Translations under genes and position numbers: made by a program
Assembly (NCBI GenBank): GCA_943736015.1
Contig: OX031062.1
Coordinates: forward strand, 26,137,462-26,201,461
Source: Tridacna crocea
Lineage: Eukaryota > Mollusca > Bivalvia > Cardiida > Cardiidae
Length of the DNA: 64,000 nucleotides
Direction: 5' to 3'
Part shown: piece after piece, positions 21,732 to 32,112 of the stretch
Position numbering within the stretch: position 1 is the stretch's first letter
How the letters are laid out: each line of letters begins with the position of its first letter
The notes under the pieces: generated by a model
The model's database searches: none
What the model was told of the DNA's origin: nothing
Seen by the model: the letters and a program-made list of their open reading frames with translations, nothing else

Positions 21732-21966
21732 TTAATTCTTTACCGAAAGACAACATCTAAGATAAGCCCACAATTGCATTTGCATTAATTTTGCAAACGT
21801 CAAAATACATAAAGACTGAAAAATTAAAATTCTGGTAGGGTAGAAAATGTTGGAATAGGAGATAATGCTGGTTAATACCAGCTTTTTCTCCTATATTTAC
21901 AAAGTTTTCAAAAGAGTACTTTCTCAGGGTCATTTCAAAAGCCTGGATTGTGTGGTTAAGGATTAA
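21732..21966 (+). mobile_element. Family P MITE
   Basis: TTAATTCTTTACCGAAAGAC to GTGTGGTTAAGGATTAA. Part of it is duplicated just to the right. Confidence 0.8.
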
Positions 21967-22004
21967 ACATTTAAACAGTAGGATTTTGACCAAGAGGTAG
22001 ATGA

Positions 22005-22151
22005 GACTAAAAAATTAAAATTAAAATTCTGGTAGGGTAGATAGGAGAAAATGCTGGTTACCAGCATTTTCTCCTGTATTTACAGAGTTTTCAAAAGGGT
22101 TCTTCTCAGGATCATTTTGAAAGCTATGATTGTGTGGTTAAGGATTAAACA
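22005..22151 (+). mobile_element. Family P partial copy from local duplication
   Basis: TTCTGGTAGGGTAGATAGGA through GTGTGGTTAAGGATTAAACA repeats the right half of the preceding copy, indicating segmental duplication rather than insertion. Confidence 0.75.
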
Positions 22152-22152
22152 T

Positions 22153-22380
22153 TTAACCCATTACCACGCAATCCCTACTTTTGACGCCCCTGAGAAAGAA
22201 GCCTTTAGAAAACATTGTGGGAAAAGGAGAAAATTCTGGTAAACTGCATTTTCTCCTTTTCCCACAGTGTTTTCTACACTTCACAAAACAAATTTCAAAT
22301 TTTAAGTCACTTTTATTCTGTTGTCTGCAAATGCTTTCAATTTGGACCAGTCTAAAATATTGCCATTTGGTAATGGGTCT
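22153..22380 (-). mobile_element. Family P MITE
   Basis: TTAACCCATTACCACGCAAT to TTTGGTAATGGGTC; nearly consensus. Confidence 0.92.
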
Positions 22381-22601
22381 TTACCACACGACAAAATTTT
22401 AGACTAGTTCAAATTGAAAGCATTTGCAGACGACAAAATAAAGGATGACTGAAAAATTAAAATTTTTTTTGGAAGGGTAGAAAACACTGTTGGAAAAGGA
22501 GAAAATGCTGGTTACCAGCATTTTCTCCTTTTCCCACAATGTTTTCAAAAGGCCTCTTTCTCAGGGGCGTCAAAAGTAGGGATTGTGTGGTAATGGGTTA
22601 A
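22377..22601 (+). mobile_element. Family P MITE
   Basis: TCTTTACCACACGACAAAAT to GTGGTAATGGGTTAA. Adjoins the previous copy with the shared TTAA decayed; hairpin perfect at the centre. Confidence 0.92.
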
Positions 22602-22640
22602 ACAGTAGGATTTTGACCAAGAGCTTCAAACTAAGTCACC

Positions 22641-22829
22641 AGAGCTCCAAACAAGAGGGAGTGATGGTATTCCAAAGTCATTATTTCTCTTTGAAACCCC
22701 ATGTAATGGGTACTTATTAGAATTGTCTCGACGAAACGATTCTAATGAGTACCAACACCATAGGGTTTAGTACAGAAAATTATTTTTTTCAGTTGCGAAA
22801 TTAAAATCACTCCCCCTACCAGAAGCTTT
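22641..22829. mobile_element. Miniature element, AGAGCTC...GAGGGAGTGAT ends
   Basis: Inverted ends AGAGCTCCAAACAAGAGGGA and ATCACTCCCCCTACCAGAAG. The centre carries an inverted motif (TACTTATTAGAATTGTCTCG / CGATTCTAATGAGTA). The 27.7-kb copy is a relative. Confidence 0.7.
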
Positions 22830-22992
22830 GATAACTATATGTCAGACACACTGTAGATCTAAAATCATAGCAATTTTCTGCAGACCTAGCAAAACATAAA
22901 TGCATGTTTTTAAAAGATAAGAAGTGGATAAAGCTGTCTCAAAAACAGAGATGCAAAGAATTATCAAGTGCCTTCTTTTCTAAAAAAATGTG

Positions 22993-23446
22993 TTAATCCA
23001 TTACTACACAATTCCTACTTTTGATGCCCCTGAGAAAGAAGCTTTTAGAAAACATTGTTGGAAAAGGAGAAAATGCTGGTTAACCCATTACCACACAATC
23101 CCTACTTTTGACGCCCCTGAGAAAGAAGCCTTTTAAAAACACTGTGGGAAAAGGAGAAAATGCTGGTAACCGCATTTTCTCCTTTTCCTACAGTGTTTTC
23201 TACCTTTCCCAGAACAAATTTCAATTTTTCAGTCACCTGTATTTTGTCGTCTGCAAATGCTTTCAATTTGGACCAGTCTTAAATTTTCTCGTGTGGTAAT
23301 GGGTTAAACCAGCATTTTCTCCTTTTCCTACAATGTATTCTACCCTTCACAGAACAAATTTCAAATTTTCTGTCACTTTTATTTTGTCTTCTGCATATGC
23401 TTTCGATTTGGACAAGCCTAAAATATTGTTGTTTGGTAATGAGTAA
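22993..23446 (-). mobile_element. Family P MITE interrupted by another copy
   Basis: The outer copy runs 22993-23079 (TTAATCCATTACTACACAAT ... AAAATGCTGG) and resumes at 23308 (ACCAGCATTTTCTCCTTTTC ... TTTGGTAATGAGTAAA). The break is at the centre of its palindrome. Confidence 0.88.
23080..23307 (-). mobile_element. Family P MITE nested in a hairpin centre
   Basis: TTAACCCATTACCACACAAT to GTGTGGTAATGGGTTAA, inserted in the palindrome centre of the outer copy. TTAA at both ends. Confidence 0.92.
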
Positions 23447-23529
23447 AGTTTTGTTACTATAACATTCACTCTTCAAGCCTGTGCTAAGGCAGACCAAAGT
23501 TGTAGCTTGAATGTGTTTGACAGAACCAT

Positions 23530-23735
23530 CTGGTGTTGAGGAGGAAGGTTTCCGTTATCATCGTGGGAAAAGAAGAATATGTTGGTAACCAACATTTTTT
23601 CCTTTTTCCACTTACTGTAATTAAAATCTATCCATTGAAGACAAAGACATCAATTGAGCCATTTTGAATATGTAATCTGCAAAGGCCTTTAATTTGGACA
23701 AGGTGAGAACTTTGTTGTCTGGTATAGGTTTAAGA
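23530..23735 (-). mobile_element. Family P MITE, diverged
   Basis: CGTGGGAAAAGAAGAATATG, TTGGTAACCAACATTTTTTC hairpin and TTGTCTGGTATAGGTTTAA. Confidence 0.65.
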
Positions 23736-24414
23736 CATAGTATCGTTTCAAAGGTCAAGCAAGGATCAAACAATGCAGGGCTGGGACTTATGTTTGGATG
23801 TAAAATGATAGCAATTTTAATCCATGATGATACCATAGATAAACATTGCTGATAACTATCAAATACTAATGATATTTATCTGTGAACATGAAATACGCCC
23901 AAGGTGACTGGACTATGTGTCGTATGTGACCCAAACAGCTTTCCTCTGATAAATATACAAACATTTTATCAGTAAATTTATAATACCTTAAATATTTGGA
24001 AAACATTTTTAATGCTTTAATGATAAAAATCATCTGAATAAACATATTGTCAATTATTTGGAATCATCATTTAAATAAGTGAACAAAGAATTTTATTTAA
24101 AATTCCACAAAGAATTAATATAAAATATGACCTTACAGTTAATTCTAGGCAAAGACTCAACTTTTTATTTGATCCTACCAAATTCTACTGACAACTTCTT
24201 TGACTTTTTTTTGTAAATTCTCTAAATTATATAAGCATATGCCCAGATATCCATATAGTTTTACTCTTTACCTTTTTATCTTTCCGAGAGAATGCAAAAA
24301 GCATTCTTTATGGACACAGAATGCTCTATTTTTCTATAAGTTCATGGCTAAGACTTATAAACTATGGAGTTGTCCATATTTTGACTGGTATCACTCCCCT
24401 CCTTTAACTTTTTT

Positions 24415-24634
24415 TAACTATTTACCAAATGTTGGACTTGTCCAAATTGGAAGCAATTGCAGACAACAAAATAAATGTGAATCAATAACTGAAATTTGAT
24501 TTGCAAAGGGTAGAAAACATCGTGAGAAAAGGAGTAAATGCTGGTTACCAGCATTTTCTCCTTTTCCCACAATGTTTTCAAAAGCCTTCTTTTTCGGGGC
24601 TGTGAAAACCAGGGATTGTTTGGGAAAGGGTTAA
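24415..24634 (+). mobile_element. Family P MITE
   Basis: TTAACTATTTACCAAATGTT to TTTGGGAAAGGGTTAA. Shares its right TTAA with the next copy. Confidence 0.9.
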
Positions 24635-24838
24635 CCCTTTACCACACAATGATCACTTTTGACGACCCCGAGGTAGAGGTCTTTGGAACACATTGTGGGA
24701 AAAGGAGAAAATGCTGGTCACCAGCATTTTCTCCTTTCCCCACAATGTTTTCTACCCTTCCTAAATCAAATTTCAATTCTTCAGTGCAAATGCTTTAGAT
24801 TTGGACTTACCTAAAATATTATCGTTTGGTAATGAGTT
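24631..24838 (-). mobile_element. Family P MITE
   Basis: TTAACCCTTTACCACACAAT to TTTGGTAATGAGTTCA; hairpin centre GGTCACC. Confidence 0.9.
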
Positions 24839-24950
24839 CATCATGTTCAACATTATTTCTGGTGGAAAGTCTGTACTACATAGCAACATTGTCCAAATTC
24901 AAAGCATTTGCAGACAACTTGAATGAAGCTGAAAAGATGGTAACTGTCAG

Positions 24951-25172
24951 TTAACCCTTTACCAAACAATCCTTGGTTTTACAACCCTGAGAAAGTAGCC
25001 TTTTGAAAACATTGTGGGAAAAGAAAAAAAATAGCATTTTCTCTTTTTCACACAATGTTTTCTACCCTGCTGGAAACAAATTTCAATTGTTTAGTTACTT
25101 TATCTTGTCGTCTGCAAGTACAGTCTTTTAATTTGGACCAGTCTGAAATGTTGTTGTTTGGTTAAGAGTTAA
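24951..25172 (-). mobile_element. Family P MITE with reduced hairpin
   Basis: TTAACCCTTTACCAAACAAT to TTTGGTTAAGAGTTAA. The centre is deleted (AAAAAAATAGCATTTTC). Shares its right TTAA with the next copy. A long-arm fragment of another copy lies at 24890-24945. Confidence 0.88.
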
Positions 25173-25390
25173 TCCTTTACCAGAAAATCCCTACTTTTGA
25201 CAACCCTGAGAAAGAAGCCTTTAGAAAACCTTGTAGGAAAAGAAAATGCTGGTAACCAGCATTTTCTCCTTTTCCTATAAGGTTTTCTACCTTTCAATAA
25301 ACAAATTTCAAATTTTTCACTTTTATTTTGTCATCTGCAAATGCTTTAATTTGGAAGAGCTAAAAATTTTGTTGTTTGGTGACAGGTAAA
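25169..25390 (-). mobile_element. Family P MITE
   Basis: TTAATCCTTTACCAGAAAAT to TTGTTTGGTGACAGGTAAA; hairpin centre intact. Confidence 0.87.
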
Positions 25391-25495
25391 AAACATTGTG
25401 GTTACCAGCATTTTATCCTTTACCAACAGGGTTTTCATAAGGCCTTAATCATTCACTGGGTAATTCATACTATGGTTTATTTGGTAAGGGTTACA
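25390..25495 (+). mobile_element. Family P MITE, right half
   Basis: ACATTGTGGTTACCAGCATT to TTTGGTAAGGGTTACA. It ends about 35 bp from the donor of the alternative exon. Confidence 0.7.
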
Positions 25496-25530
25496 TCAAA
25501 ATGCCTAAATACATATATATGAATTCTTAC

Positions 25531-25777
25531 CTGCTGCTTTCAGATACCAAGGCCAATTATATGAATAAGAATACTCATACAAGTCCGACAAAAAGTATGG
25601 TCTAGATAAAGCAAGAGAACAACTACAATTTGGGATGGTACACCAGGACATGGGCGGGCCTGCCGGGGGCCTCCATAAAGGCATCACAGTCTGTGATGGT
25701 AAACTCAAACTACCAGAAAAACCATATCCATTAAATCCAGCACGAAGATCCGTAAGCCTTGGTTCAAGTAATGACAT
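25531..25777 (-). CDS. VGLL4: Candidate alternative first coding exon of VGLL4
   Basis: This 247-nt stretch encodes 82 residues from an ATG at 25777 plus one base of a split codon, ending GCAGCAG before a GTAAGAATT donor. An in-frame TAG lies nine codons before the ATG, favouring a true start over an internal exon. The donor phase and terminal G equal those of exon 1, so splicing to 2594 again makes an Ala codon. The peptide begins MSLLEPRLTDLRAGF, is rich in Ser, Pro, Tyr and Trp and has no recognised domain. Residues about 66-78 are aromatic-rich (YEYSYSYNWPWYL). Vertebrate VGLL4 isoforms also differ in their first coding exons. It is surrounded by repeat-poor DNA inside an otherwise repeat-packed intron. 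Transcript evidence would be needed to exclude chance. Confidence 0.68.
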
Positions 25778-26700
25778 TGTAACTGATATGATTCTTTTAT
25801 TCTATAGTCTGTTAGTTCTATTTCTCTCTAATGCGAGTGTGTCACTTTGTAAACTTTCAATTTTAAAATGACATAGTCACACTATATGTTCATTCACCAC
25901 AAAACCAAAGCATGACTCAACCATCATTTGTGTCATGTCAATTCACAGTGAAAAATATACTGTCACACAAAAATTTACAATTTCAATTGTAAAAGTAATT
26001 TCTATGCTTAAACTTCCTCTAACTTTTTATATACTTTCTCTCAGATAGCAATAAAACCACCTTCTCTTGTTAAAATCGCAGTAAATTTAATGTACTTAAT
26101 ATTCAATCACTTAATCTTTTTCACTCTTTTAAAAAGTTTTAGTATGCTATGAATGAAATGCAATATTCACAACGATAACAGAACACCGACCCTCTCTAAT
26201 AACTTCCACAACTGCCAGGTAGATTGAATGGGTTTACTTTTTCTCCCCAGGTAAAAACCACCAGACGTTTTGCACAGACACTTGTTAACCTTAAAACTGT
26301 CTCCACTATACAAATCAGTTTACTATAAAACTTCATAACTCGGTGTGAGAATTTTCAACTAGGTGACTACTGATTGGCCAATTATGACCCCTGGCAAACG
26401 TTTATCAGTATCGGCCTATTTTTATTGGTTCAGTATTTCTGCTTGATTTGAAATGTACCTTAAATTTAGTTGCCCTTGAGCTGTTTAAATAATTATCTTT
26501 TTTTTTTTCAACAAGATCATTTTCTGCAGAAGAAAGGTTTAAATTTGATGGATTTTTTGTACATAGCCTGCATAATCTTCTTTGCTATTGTTTGCTATTA
26601 GTATCCCAGACCTATGCATTTTTTTGTTTGTTTTGGACTTAAGTTATCTGTGATACTAACCTTGATAAGGAATATATTTCTTCTCTTGTACTTGAGTTTT
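25778..26700 (-). promoter_or_regulatory. Repeat-poor island upstream of alternative exon, possible internal promoter
   Basis: About 0.9 kb with no recognised family P copies, flanked on both sides by repeats. On the minus strand it holds CCAAT boxes at about 26424-26428 and within the palindrome ATTGGCCAAT at 26373-26382, roughly 600 bp before the ATG at 25777. These could serve an alternative promoter. Confidence 0.3.
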
Positions 26701-26702
26701 TA

Positions 26703-26835
26703 TGCTGTTACGAACAGCTGTCATATTAACTGCAGTCGGTGAACCTACTCATGTATATGTTTCCAGGCTTTCTCACACCTGTACTGACACATACAACTTT
26801 CTATCCAAGTCACAGACTTGGATCATATGCATGTC
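26703..26835 (-). mobile_element. Fragment of the same SINE family
   Basis: Shares ACAGCTGTCATATTAACTG, GGTGAACC, TTCCAGGCTTTCTCACAC and CAACTTTCTATCCAAG with the SINE bodies. The tRNA-like head is missing. Confidence 0.5.
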
Positions 26836-27221
26836 TGAAAATTATCTCCACTGCCAATGTTTCAGTGAAAATAGGTTTGGTAGGCAAGTAAATTTCCAAA
26901 TGACAAAGTTTTAAGCTCAACAAAGTTCGAAACATTTGTACCGGTAGTCGACAAATCAAATGTAATGTTACTCGAGATGAAATTGCTGTTTGAAATGGAC
27001 TGATTGATTTTATACTGCTTCCAAGATTATTTCAGTCATATCACAGCCACAGTTCACAGAGTACATCCTGGGTTTTACCTAGTCCAAATATTTGGACGTG
27101 CACAATGCTTATTTGCTGTTCAATATTTTCTATTGGACATTTCACATTTTACTTTTCTCTGCATATTTCGTACATGATGAACATCAGAATATGAAATACC
27201 CTTCGTAGGGTCTTATAACAC

Positions 27222-27645
27222 AGGAATTTGACATTCTATAACTGAAATAAATGATTAAATATGAAAAAAAAAATCTCCCCTATATAACAGTATTCATATT
27301 ATATAGCTATCCCTTTTCCCAAACAATCCCTGGTTTTTACCGGTCTGGAATAGTAGCCTTTTGAAAATATTGTGGGAAAACAAGAAAATACTGGTGACAA
27401 GCATTTTCTCCTTTTCCCAGAATGTTTTCTACCCTATCATAGACAGAAATCATCTTTTCAGCAAGAGTTGAATTGTCGTCTGCAAATGCTTTCAATTTGG
27501 TCTAGTCCAAAAGTTTGTCGTTTGGGAAAGGGATTGGGGAGATTTATTTTGGTTATAGAATGTCAAATTCAATAATATTATATAGGGGAAATTTTTTTTT
27601 TCATATTTGATCATTTATTTTGGTTGTAGAATGTCAAATTCCTGT
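27222..27645. mobile_element. AT-rich palindromic element with an inserted family P copy
   Basis: Arms ~27222-27290 (GGAATTTGACATTCTATAAC ... CTCCCCTATATAA) and ~27577-27645 are inverted copies, ~90% alike by eye. A family P copy lies between them, followed by a partial direct repeat of the arm (GGGGAGATTTATTTTGGTTA) at 27535. Confidence 0.65.
27308..27530 (-). mobile_element. Family P MITE inside an AT-rich palindrome
   Basis: CCCTTTTCCCAAACAATCCC to TTTGGGAAAGGG; hairpin AATACTGGTGACAAGCATTT. Close relative of the 48.85-kb copy. Confidence 0.85.
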
Positions 27646-27689
27646 GCTTATAAGTAGGACTAGGGTTTTACCTAAGCTAGGGCTCTGCA

Positions 27690-27883
27690 GAGCTCTAAAA
27701 GAGAGGGAGTGATTTTGATTTCATAATTGAAAATATTAATCATTCTCCACTAAACTATTATGTTATGGTTACTATTCATTAGAATTGTCTCATCAACACG
27801 ATTCTGGTGAGTATCCGTAACACAGGTCTGGAAGAGAAATAATGGATTTAGAATGCCATCACTCCCTCTTATCTGGAGCTCTT
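27690..27883. mobile_element. Miniature element, AGAGCTC...GAGGGAGTGAT ends
   Basis: The ends AGAGCTCTAAAAGAGAGGGA and ATCACTCCCTCTTATCTGGA and the central ATTAGAATTGTCTC ... CGATTCTGGTGAGTA motif match the 22.6-kb copy. Confidence 0.7.
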
Positions 27884-27944
27884 AAGCTCTGAACTGTCTG
27901 TCTCAAGGACACTCCACCTGTAAGCCACACAGAACCCATGAAAT

Positions 27945-28076
27945 GGTACAAATCATTGTTGGGGAAGAAGTAGTAAATGTCGGCAAATGTCAGCATTTTC
28001 TCCTTTTCCCGCAACAGTTTCAAAACAGCCTTCTCTCACATGGTCAATAATACATGGGACAGTTAATAGGAGAGGA
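27945..28076 (+). mobile_element. Decayed family P fragment
   Basis: ATTGTTGGGGAAGAAGTAG and GTCAGCATTTTCTCCTTTTC, followed by CTTCTCTCACATGGTCAATA. Confidence 0.5.
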
Positions 28077-28286
28077 TTAACCCGGTATACCACACAATCC
28101 CAACTTTTAACCCTGAATAAGAAGCCTTTTGAAGTATTGTGTGGGCTGTTTATCAGCATTTTCTCCTTCTCCTACTATATTTTCTAACCTTTTCTAGATG
28201 ATTTCCACCATCTGAGTCACATTTGGTTTGTTGCATGCAAACAAAAATGATTTGGACAAGTCGAAAATGTTTTAATTTGGTAAAAC
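28077..28286 (-). mobile_element. Family P MITE, diverged
   Basis: TTAACCCGGTATACCACACA start, ATCAGCATTTTCTCCTTCTC and TTTAATTTGGTAAAA end. Confidence 0.7.
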
Positions 28287-28534
28287 ATGGACCATTTTCT
28301 TCTTCATTCTTTTATCACCCCTCACCTTTGAAGTTGGTGTGATCAATTAGTATTCTTATCTCAAGCTGGTCCAGATAAAATATGCAAAATCATGCTTTGG
28401 ATTTTGCCATTTACTACATGTATTCAGCATTTTTTTAAACATAAAAAGAATCTACAAATTGTTCTCAATTTTGCAACTGAAATTGTTCAATTAAAAAACT
28501 GTTTATCATTCAAAGGACTGCAATATATACAGCC

Positions 28535-28680
28535 TTTACAACACCACAACATTTTAACTCTTCAGAATAGTAAGCAGTTGCAGACAAGGACTAAAACTTG
28601 GTGCAAACATTAGAATTTTTATGAAAAGGCAATACATGTATATATTGTGGGAAAGGGAAAAAATAAATTTCAATCTTTCA
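28535..28680 (+). mobile_element. Decayed family P fragment
   Basis: TTTACAACACCACAACATTT, GCAGTTGCAGACAAGGA and TATTGTGGGAAAGGG. Confidence 0.45.
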
Positions 28681-29389
28681 CTGAAAAAAACAAATATTCT
28701 ATTTATTTCATGCTTTTAACCCTTTCTGGGAAAAACTCTATCCAAATCCAGTACACTTCTTTTCAGTCATTCCCTGTGGTGTGCGCCCCTCCGCATAGCA
28801 ACACATTACAATATTATGTCAAGCATGAGAAATGTAAGGTAAATGACATCATATTTTCATATGGTTGTGATTCACACACATTTTACCAGGGTAACTAGAA
28901 TATAAAAATCGGCATTTACACTGGTAGTACCTGTGGAATATTGAAAAATATTTTCACAGCTATTTCTCCATATCCTACCAGAAAGCATGAAATAAACATT
29001 ACTCCCGACTAATCCTAATGATCAAAGAGAGATCACCAATACACTAATAATCCAAACTTTGTTGTAAGTACTCTCCCATAACCAAAAACATATTCATTTC
29101 CATTTATGGTTGACTTTTTAGCCAATCTTTGAATAATATTTCTCTTTTTCTTTCAAATTATTAATTACACACAACAGGTTTCTTAACAGTTACCACTTCA
29201 GCATTCTCAATGCTTTGATTGTTGTCTAGTAAGGAGTTAAACGAGGTCAGACTAACTATGATCTCTGCAGGAGGATTATAGTATTTACAGACAAGTTCAG
29301 CTGTCAAAAACAAATTTAGGCATGTTGAAATCAAAGGCGTTTGAGAACAACAAAGTACTATTATTATGTGCTATTGAAAAATTATTTTC

Positions 29390-29590
29390 AGTCTATAGAA
29401 AATTTTGTTGGAAAAGGAGAATATGTTACCGGGGTAGTTACCATGTTTCCATAAGATGTCATCTTTCGGGTCATTGAAACTTTTTAAAATTGTTTGTAAC
29501 CAGCATTTTCTCCTTTTCCCACAGTGTTTGGTAGAAGGCTAGATATGATGAGATTTGTATTCCGAAGGGTACAAAACATTGAAGGCACAA
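29390..29590. mobile_element. Rearranged family P fragments
   Basis: TTTTGTTGGAAAAGGAGAAT, TCGGGTCATTGAAAC and an isolated CCAGCATTTTCTCCTTTTCC half-hairpin. Confidence 0.5.
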
Positions 29591-30065
29591 ACAAAATGCT
29601 GGTTTTCTTTTTCTCAAAAAAATTCCTAATGTACTCCCCACCCCTTCAGGGATTGAAACACAACAGCAAAATGTACATAGGTATATCATTATACATCCTC
29701 AAAATACACCTGAATAAAATTCTCTTGAGTTTTTTGAGAAGTCCCCCTTTTTAAAATTTTATGAATGGAGCAAAGTTGGGATTCAGCCATCTGTAGATAA
29801 ATCTTCAGAGAAAAAAAATCAAGCATGTGAATTTTTTAATGAAACGTTTGTATCCTCTTATCAGATCATATGAAGTACTTTTTTCATGATTTACATTAGA
29901 CTTAAAACAACTTTTTCCTGATATATCAGCCATTTAAAAAGCAAGCTTAATCCCTTTCTTCTATACCTACCCATTTTACTCCTTTTCAAGATTTCTTTTG
30001 TAACTCTTTCTTATTCTAACCCTTGTAGCACAGAACATGTTTTACATTACTATTATATATAGTAA

Positions 30066-30122
30066 AGACCAAGATCAGATTGCACAGGTCATGCAGTCTG
30101 ATCTTGCAATTACATTGTCTGC
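30066..30122. repeat. GATCAGACTGCA hairpin repeat
   Basis: GACCAAGATCAGATTGCACA then CATGCAGTCTGATCTTGCA. Further half-copies occur near 7155, 9605, 12885, 31265, 33845, 44305, 46145, 48335 and 51290. Confidence 0.5.
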
Positions 30123-30211
30123 TTCTTTTTCTGACTGCAATATGGCTGAGACTGTCCAGTTTGTTTGAGCTATGCTCTGTAAAAAGGGGACTTATGCATC
30201 TGCTAAAAGAA

Positions 30212-30440
30212 TTAACTCTTTACCAAACAGCAAAACTTTGGACTAGTCCAAATTTAAAGCATTTGCAGATGTCAAAATAAACATGACTTAAAAATTTGAA
30301 ATATGATTAAGAAGGGTAGAAAACATTGTGGGAAAAGCAGAAAATGTTGATTACCAGCATTTTCTCCTTTTCCTACAATGTTTTCAAAAGCTCTCTTTCT
30401 CAGGGTTGTTAAAAGTCAGGATTGTGTGGTAAAGAGTTAA
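30212..30440 (+). mobile_element. Family P MITE
   Basis: TTAACTCTTTACCAAACAGC to GTGTGGTAAAGAGTTAA; both TTAA intact. Confidence 0.92.
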
Positions 30441-30444
30441 CCCA

Positions 30445-31320
30445 TGTCAGCCTGTGCAGTCGACTGATATAATTCAAAACTTATTGCTATTTGTTGATTA
30501 TCAAAGGACCATTTTACCTCGTGATTCAGTCAGTTTTAGACTAAATGGTTACTATTATTTTTTTCTCTTTTTCCGCTATGTAAGACAGACCATAAAAAGC
30601 CTGATAGACTGGTAATATGTTTACCACCAACACACTGTTATCTACCACTAGATGGCATTCTAAAAATACTTATCTAATTTCGGCATTCTGGGTACTGTGA
30701 ACCATAGTACATTACTACGCGACAACCATTTCTTTGAATTTCAAACTAAAATATGCTTAGGTAGGTAATGCACATGTCCCCGGTGTACATACTGTGTTGA
30801 TCTATTTTTCGATACTGTATAGTGTATACAAAGATTTGCAGTAATCGATCCTATTTTTTTCAAATAAATTTTTGTCGGTAAAAATCATTATAGTTTAAAG
30901 AAATCTGGAGCTAAAACAGGCCTGATTTCTGCTCAAATGAACTGATAATTATAGCCATTTTCTCCATTGCTACTTTATTAGGGTGTATTACAACAATCCC
31001 CCACAATAATGGTGGAGTGTCATCCAATCATGCATCAAATAAGAGTTAGATAGGTCGAATCTTCGAAGAATATGACATGCGCAGCCAATGCCAATAGACA
31101 GCAGACTGAGAAAGACAATTTTATTCATACAGCATTCAAGTGGTTGATTCATTTAACCCTTACCCTACTAGAAAACTTATTGAAACTTTCAAGCCATTAG
31201 TAAAAGACAAATAATATGCTACTTCAAACTTATTTTTGTGAGAAAAATATCTTTTTATTTGACAGTGTAGATCCAAGATCAGACTAGATGTTCTGTGCAT
31301 AAGGTCAGTGAGTCACATTC
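30445..31320. other. Mostly feature-free intron segment
   Basis: No family P copy and no convincing exon. Only a half copy of the GATCAGACTG hairpin motif near 31265. Confidence 0.4.
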
Positions 31321-31333
31321 AGCAGAATACAGG

Positions 31334-31564
31334 TTAACCCTTTCTCAAACGATAAAATTTCAGATTGGTCCAAATTAAAAGCATAATTGCTGACGACAAA
31401 ATATATTTAACTCAAAAATTGAAATTTCTTTGCAGCAGGGTAGAAAACATTGTGGGAAAAGGAGAAAATGCTGGTTACCAGCATTTTCTCCTTTTCCCAC
31501 AATGTTTTCAAAAGGCTTCTATCTCAGGGTTGTAAAAACCAGGGATTTTTTGGTAAAGGGTTAA
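31334..31564 (+). mobile_element. Family P MITE
   Basis: TTAACCCTTTCTCAAACGAT to TTTGGTAAAGGGTTAA; the 57-bp hairpin is perfect. Confidence 0.93.
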
Positions 31565-31568
31565 GCTG

Positions 31569-31804
31569 TTAACCCTTTACCAAACAATCCCAGGTTTTCA
31601 TAACCCTGAGAAAAAAAGCCTTCTGATAATTTAATTTGTGGGAAAAAGAGAAAGTGCTGGTAACCAACATTTTCTCCTTTTCCAACAAAGTTTTCTACCT
31701 GTCCCACAACAAATTTCATCAATTTTCGAGTCACATTATTTTTGTTGTCTGCAAATGCCTCCAATTTGGACTAGTCTAAAATCATGTTTGGTTAAAAGAG
31801 TTAA
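31569..31804 (-). mobile_element. Family P MITE
   Basis: TTAACCCTTTACCAAACAAT to TTTGGTTAAAAGAGTTAA, four bases (GCTG) from the previous copy and in opposite orientation. Confidence 0.9.
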
Positions 31805-32049
31805 CCATGAACCTATACAGTCTACAGACTTTTTCGAAGATGTTTTGAAAAAGTCAGGATAACCAATCTAAAAGAATCCTTATTATCTCTTTGTTATCAT
31901 CAAATCAAGGTCAATGAAGTGTCTGCAAGCAAGATGTAAATTTTATCACTTTCAAATAACAACTTAATAAACTGATAATATGCAACTGATAATAAAAATC
32001 TCAATTTTTCCAATTTTTAGGTCTTTCTTTTTAGTGTTTAAAAAGTTGT

Positions 32050-32112
32050 GGATGATGTAGATAAAAAATCAGACTGTATTCTGTGTAGTCTGATCCTGAT
32101 CTTCACTGTCTG
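32050..32112. repeat. GATCAGACTGCA hairpin repeat
   Basis: GATGTAGATAAAAAATCAGA, CTGTATTCTGTGTAG and TCTGATCCTGATCTTCACTG. Confidence 0.55.
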
